Assembly: GCA_013399115.1 (NCBI GenBank)
Contig: VXAA01001354.1
Coordinates: 1,213,822 to 1,277,821 of the forward strand
DNA length: 64,000 nucleotides
Direction of reading: 5' to 3'
DNA from: Anseranas semipalmata
Taxonomy: Eukaryota > Chordata > Aves > Anseriformes > Anseranatidae
A program made the position numbers and the translations under genes. The notes beneath the pieces were generated by a model. It was given only the letters and a program-made list of their open reading frames with translations. It did no database searches and was not told where the DNA came from. Below are positions 59,221-64,000 of this stretch, piece by piece. Every line of letters begins with the position of its first letter. The stretch's first letter is position 1.

Positions 59221-59281
59221 ACTTAACTCCCATCAACTTCACTGAGACAAAGACATTTAATACCACTGAGGGCCTGGGCCC
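59221..59281. repeat. Degenerate fold-back repeat remnant
   Basis: ACTCCCATCAACTTCACTGAGAC followed by GAGGGCCTGGGCCCAAC resembles the 'ACTCCCATTGACTTCAATGRGA ... GGGCCTG' order of the old amniote repeats seen elsewhere in the window. Confidence 0.4.
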
Positions 59282-61028
59282 AACGTGGTTTGGAAAACTC
59301 CATTAGATAACATTCCCCATCTTCAGGTGACTAAGTACTTCCGAAATCCAGTCCCAGATGCCCTCAGAGACTTTGGACAATCTGCATATACATCTTTTCT
59401 GGGCTGCTCAGTTAAAGGTCACTATGATGACACTGGAAAAGCCATTCAGGTTAGTCCTGACAGTGAAAAAGCCTCCAAGCTCATAAGTCAGGAATGATGC
59501 AATGGCAATTAGCACATCTTCTCTGCTGTAGACAATACGTTGCAAGTCCAGGATAGATCTAAAAGCCTGAGAGGCAGACATACAAGAGTGTTATGTCCTC
59601 TGTCTGAGAGCCGAATCCCAGGGAGGGTGGAAATAGCAATGTAGGACAGCTGTGAGTATGCTTAGTATTAATATCAAATATAGTGGTAATTCAAAACAGA
59701 ATCTTTTGGTACAGATCTGAATTGCACAAGCCAAGTTATGAAATGATATTAGCATCTGGATCTGAGAAGCAGCTGAGACTAAGCTGGCCAGCATTTGCCA
59801 TATGTCTCATCTGCAGAGAATATTTAAATAAGTAAACACAATGAGTTAATAAATACATGAAATAACTTTGCAAGATAAGCACCTCTCTGTGCTAGTGGCA
59901 TGGCAGATTGTCAGGAAAACCACGTCCAATGGAAATTCTGAAAGGGGAAAATTCAGATGGCACAATACTGGCTTTCCTTTTGAGTATTCAACTGGCTAAA
60001 TAGCCCAGAATGGTGAACATTTACAATGATGCTTATCTGCTGGCAGGTGAGAGAATCCCACTGCTGTTGCCAAAGCCTTAACTCATCAGAAAATCAGTGG
60101 TTCTTCTTGGAAACATGAGCTAAAACCTTTCACAGACCTTCTAGCTACATCCCTGCGTAGGCAAAAGGGGCTATTATTTTAACAGCATCAAAGGCACAGA
60201 AAGTCGTGCTGCTTTCCAGTAATTCCCTGACAACACCTAGAGGGTGAAACAAACCTGCTGGTGGTCTGATCTGAACTGGGAAAAAAAAATACTGAATGCT
60301 GATTCTGGGAAAGAGATTATTACCTAAAAAACAGGCCAGTGTCTTCATTTCATTTTGATTTGTGCAAGTATCTAAACGTCTCCAGTGAGGAATTAACCTA
60401 GAGAGGATTTCAGGATTTGGCCCAAGAGAAACTCTTCAGGGACCGCCACAGTTCAGGCTTTTTCTTAAGAAATCTCTCCCTTTTGACAGCGGATCGAGGG
60501 CTTGAGCACAAGGCCAACGGCATCCAGTTTCTTGGCCATATCCACAGGCTCCTAAACACATCCAACCCCCTGAGCAGTTTACTCTGACTCTGGATCACAT
60601 TCCTTTATTGATGAATAAGGGAGAAAACCATTAATTGCATACCAAGGACATTTTTACCCGGAAACTGTTGATAAGCTCAGCATCACCCTAGAAGATGTCC
60701 GTGGTTTCATTCTAATAGGCTCTGGCAACGCCGTGTGCCATCAGTTCATCAGCCTCAGCTTTTTTTACTTTGGGTGGTACAAAATGTTCCCGAAAATTGA
60801 CACTGCTATTAACAATAGGTGCCCAAAGTGATCACCTGCAGCAAGTTTTAGAGAAGTTCAAAGAATGAGTTTATTTTGGCTTGCCAAACTAGAACATGTA
60901 ACATTATTTTAATTTAGAACAGGACTTTGCTTCAGTTCTCCAGGGATGGATACAAACAGGACTGAAGGTCCTGAGGATGCATGAGCTGAGTCCCCCGGAC
61001 TTCATTCTTGTTCACCCCCCTTTTGCAG

Positions 61029-61205
61029 AGGATACTGATAAGCTGGGTTATTCAGACAAATCAAACCCCATACATTCAGGTTTCATGGGGTTTGGTTCAA
61101 ACAGGTGTAAAATCCCCACGAAGCATGAAGCAGTCGTGCCTCTCTCCATGAAGTCTGCTATCACCGAGAAATGTTTACCCCACAACAAAAAAGGCAGGAA
61201 GGCAG
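61029..61205 (+). other. Candidate internal exon (177 bp), product unknown
   Basis: The acceptor TTGTTCACCCCCCTTTTGCAG has a long pyrimidine tract and ends at 61,028. The donor GGCAG|GTGAGT at 61,206 is a near-perfect U1 match. The 177 bases are open in one frame, with entry and exit phases that preserve frame (length divisible by three), and the peptide is of ordinary composition (EDTDKLGYSDKSNPIHSG through PHNKKGRKA). I know no matching family. The minus strand is open as well. Of the candidates here this has the best pair of splice sites. Confidence 0.3.
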
Positions 61206-61849
61206 GTGAGTGCATGAGGATCTGATACACAAAAGCAAGTCATATCTGCACAAACAATCGTTATTTCTTTCCTTCCCTCTTTCATGTAATTTGTGAACAA
61301 AGTAAAATTTTATATAGGCTGATTACGGTTAGTGGATTAAACGGTTATGATGCTTAGTGGGTAAAAGCTTTAGGAATCAGTCTGAGGGCAGAGACTGCAC
61401 AAATGAATCCAGCTGCAGCTCCAGTCCTCTTTCCCTGCTCCATGCAGGCGCAGGGTCCCAGCCAGCCCGGTGGGTAAGGCAGAAGAGTTCTGCCCCACAT
61501 GCCTATGATTTGGCTCACCACACCTTCCCGTTTCTCCCAGCTCCTGTGCAATGACATTAAGGATCCGAACCCACAGCAACCGACCTCAAAGGTAATGCCT
61601 GCCTCTGCCACCTGACTCGAAGAGGCAAAGCACTTTGAGTGGCACTTTTTTGGTGATACAGGGAAGTATAAAATACAACCTCATGCATGAAAAAGGGTAA
61701 AACGGCTTGAACCAACTAGACGGAGCAATCAGCCCAAGAGCACAAACACACAGAAATATGATGGGTATGAAATCATTCGGAGCCAATCAGTAAGCTCCCA
61801 ACTTCTAAAGCAATTTCATAATTGAGTAATGGGACACAGCAGGGTCTGA

Positions 61850-62060
61850 ACTATTGTGTATTATAATCTGAATGGAATGCTGTGAGAAGGCTCGAGCAAT
61901 CTGATCGCACCGAGCCCTCGCTCACCAGAAATGCCTTTGACATATTTCCTTAAAGCGCAGCAACGAGAGCGAAGTAACTGCTTGTTAATGACACCCTGAT
62001 GGGTTGTCTGCAGCGCTGAAACTGAGATAGCAGAGATTGGAAAGCCTGTGCCTCTCCTTG
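61850..62060. other. Candidate conserved noncoding element
   Basis: This is complex, repeat-free sequence with TGTGTATTATAATC, CTGCTTGTTAATGACAC and ACTGAGATAGCAGAGATTGG. It has the even base mix and lack of reading frames typical of conserved noncoding elements. No alignment was possible, so this is a texture call. Confidence 0.22.
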
Positions 62061-64000
62061 GCTGGAGTTAACACACCAGCCCCCACAGACTGCCCACCCA
62101 CTTCAACCTTAATCGCCGGCGTGCCTGTACAATCACCAGTTTCACTTCACTACATATTTCCTCCCCCAGAACTTCGCTTATAAAGCAAGAGGCACTAATA
62201 CTCTGAGATGATCCCACGCCAGCCTCCTGTCATGGCTTAGTGCTCGTGGCTGGAGCACGCTGGCTGAGCAACAGCTATCTGCAAGCCATGTAGGCAGGGC
62301 TCTGTCCCTTTCTTTTTTCCAGTCCCTCCTTGGATGTGCATGCATTAACTCCACCAAAAAGTTCTCAGCTCTTTCTGTTTTTAAGGGCATCACCCTCTGC
62401 TTGCAGACAAGCCTGGAAGGAGACAAAAGCCTGCATTTGAAAGTGCTTGACAGCGAGACGGCATGGATGGTTGGGGGTTTGAGCTCCAAGACGTGCTGCA
62501 GGACCTCAGTCCACTAGGAGACAAGACTGGACCATGTCCTCCATGCTCAGACCTATGTTATAGATATGGGCTAAATATCCCCCACTGGGATGGGGGAGAG
62601 AAGCAGAAAGGTAAAAGTGCAAAAACTCGTGGGTTGAGATAAAGACAGTTTAACAGGTAAAGCAAAAGCTGTGCATGCAAGCAAAGCAAAATAAGGAATT
62701 CTTTCGTTCCTTCCCATCGGCAGCCATTGCCAGGAAAGCGGGGCTCCATCACACATAATGATGACTTGGGAAGACAAACGCCATCACTCTGAACATCTTC
62801 CCTTCATCCTTCTTTCCCCCAGCTTTTATTGCTGACCACAACGTCTCATGGCATGGGACATCCCTTTGGTCAGCTGGGGTCAGCTGTCCCAGCTGTGTCC
62901 CTTCTCAGCTCCTTGTGCACTCCGGCCTCCTCACTGTGCAAGCACTGCTCAGCAATAGCTGAAACACTGCTGTGTTATCAACACTGTTTTGGTCACAAAT
63001 CCCAAACAGTCCACCATACAAGTTACTATGAATAAAATTAACTCTATCCCAGCAAAACCAGTACAGTAGAGTCCTGGCTGACTTAGGCTGGATGAAAGCA
63101 GTCTGGAGGCTGGTTCTCAGCATCCCCATACTCCTGCTTTCAGAAATGACCACTTTCTTTTGTCTGAGGGTGATTTACTCTCTGGAAAGTGAACAATGCT
63201 GCAGTGCCCCTGAGCTCATGGGGACCATCTCCCCTCCATGGCTCTCACCACACACATGAGCATGTGGTGCATTAACCTTGGAGTAACATTGACGGGGTTA
63301 GCTGAGGTCTGCTGCATCCCATGTGTAGTTACAGCCTCCTCACATGAGTTGTAAAATGCTACTGCAGTTAGTTTGGGGGCAGCAAGCAATCTGACACACT
63401 CTACCAGCCAGGACCCTGTCAGACAAAGAACTAGAAAGCAAGGCCATGGGAATAAGGCAGACTGTCAAAAGTGCCTGTTTGTGGAGAACAAGAGATGCGG
63501 ACAGTCAAAGGGACTCACGCTTGCAGAACCAGACCCCAAAGGTACAAGCTCCAGCTGGCCTTTCATAAAAGGTTTCCAGCCCTCAAAACAGCAAGCCTCT
63601 GAGACAGCCCACAAGGCAAAAATGTACTGGTGGTCTGAAAAATGAACACAAATGAGATTGCAGGACACTATTGCAGCTCGCTAGTGATAACACACGCAGG
63701 GCTGGATGGCCCAGGAGCTCCACTCCCAGCAAGTCCCACGTACCTCTCATGTAATGGGTGGGACCTGTGGCCCAGGTCTTCTCAGATGTATGGGTGCCCA
63801 CATCCTTCTGACTGCTCCAGGGGCAGCATAACACTTCCAAGGGTTTGGAGTCAACGATAAATCCAACAGGTACAATAAAATCGGGAATGCACAGAAGTGA
63901 TGTAGAAGAATGGAAAGAAAGTGGGGATTGTACTTTGAAATTGGAAAAGCACTTTCAAAAAATTATCCTGCATAATTTTAGTCCTGTACCTACCTGGCTG

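Larger units (their letters stand above)
53001..64000. other. Noncoding tract to the window end
   Basis: No gene is recognised. Listed separately are the AT-only tract at 53.5 kb, fold-back remnants at 54.2 and 59.2 kb, CpG block at 54.9 kb, palindrome at 56.4 kb, inverted repeat with poly(A) at 57.2 kb, tRNA-like A-box at 58.9 kb, candidate exon at 61.0 kb and possible conserved element at 61.9 kb. A GC-leaning stretch at 56.06-56.33 kb holds compositional frames. The last 1.9 kb shows nothing I can name. Confidence 0.55.

Noticed and set aside
1..64000. Known microRNA, snRNA, 5S rRNA or 7SL genes
   Set aside because: I looked for the seed or signature words of common families by eye and found no convincing match. 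A covariance-model search would be needed to exclude divergent ones.
1..64000. Endogenous retrovirus or LTR element
   Set aside because: No paired LTRs, primer-binding site, polypurine tract or gag/pol-like frames were seen on either strand.
1..64000. Bacterial-type operons, CRISPR arrays or phage modules
   Set aside because: There is no dense strand-consistent gene layout, no Shine-Dalgarno pattern and no regularly spaced repeats. The DNA is clearly vertebrate in character.

Overview
This window looks like amniote, most probably bird, chromosomal DNA. The reasons are the lack of any dense, ordered gene layout, an AT-leaning background poor in CpG with scattered short CpG-rich blocks, splice-like signals, one clear CR1 retroposon fragment, and many worn remnants of the fold-back and tRNA-like repeats found in reptile and bird genomes. 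Young interspersed repeats are nearly absent, which fits a bird better than a mammal, turtle or crocodilian. The call rests on recognition alone, with no alignment. One 18-base run of N, two single Ns and long homopolymers show that it is a draft assembly.

I recognise no protein-coding gene. The long open frames (up to about 180 codons) are mostly low-complexity translations of GC-rich DNA, or run through old repeats, and none resembles a protein family I know. What can be supported on the coding side is a small set of candidate exons bounded by good splice signals and open in at least one frame: 3,178-3,296 (-), 6,411-6,513 (+), 46,370-46,521 (+), 52,440-52,633 (+) and 61,029-61,205 (+), plus a short ATG-to-donor piece at 1,324-1,363 (-). 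These would fit exons of long noncoding RNAs or of an unrecognised, widely spaced gene, but several pairs like this are expected by chance in 64 kb.

Layout: 1-18 kb is AT-rich noncoding DNA with a tRNA-derived SINE remnant (7.5 kb), short tandem duplications and small hairpins. From 18.5 to 37.5 kb the DNA is mixed, with GC-rich islets at 18.5, 26.8, 34.6 and 35.7 kb and the best preserved fold-back repeat remnants (26.1, 28.2, 29.4, 32.4 kb). From 37.6 to 39.4 kb lies a CpG-rich domain. At 43.3-43.6 kb a cluster of posterior HOX/CDX-like sites and a TATA-like sequence abut a CpG-dense block, the best candidate regulatory element here. From 44 to 57 kb come more old repeats, the CR1 fragment (50.2 kb), a CpG-rich candidate exon (52.4 kb), an AT-only tract (53.5 kb) and an inverted repeat around a 33-base poly(A) (57.2 kb). 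From 57.3 to 64 kb there is unremarkable noncoding DNA, one candidate exon (61.0 kb) and one possible conserved noncoding stretch (61.9 kb).

No bacterial-style operon, CRISPR array, virus, toxin gene or other defined multi-gene system was found. The most useful reading is an intergenic or deep intronic region that may hold regulatory elements.
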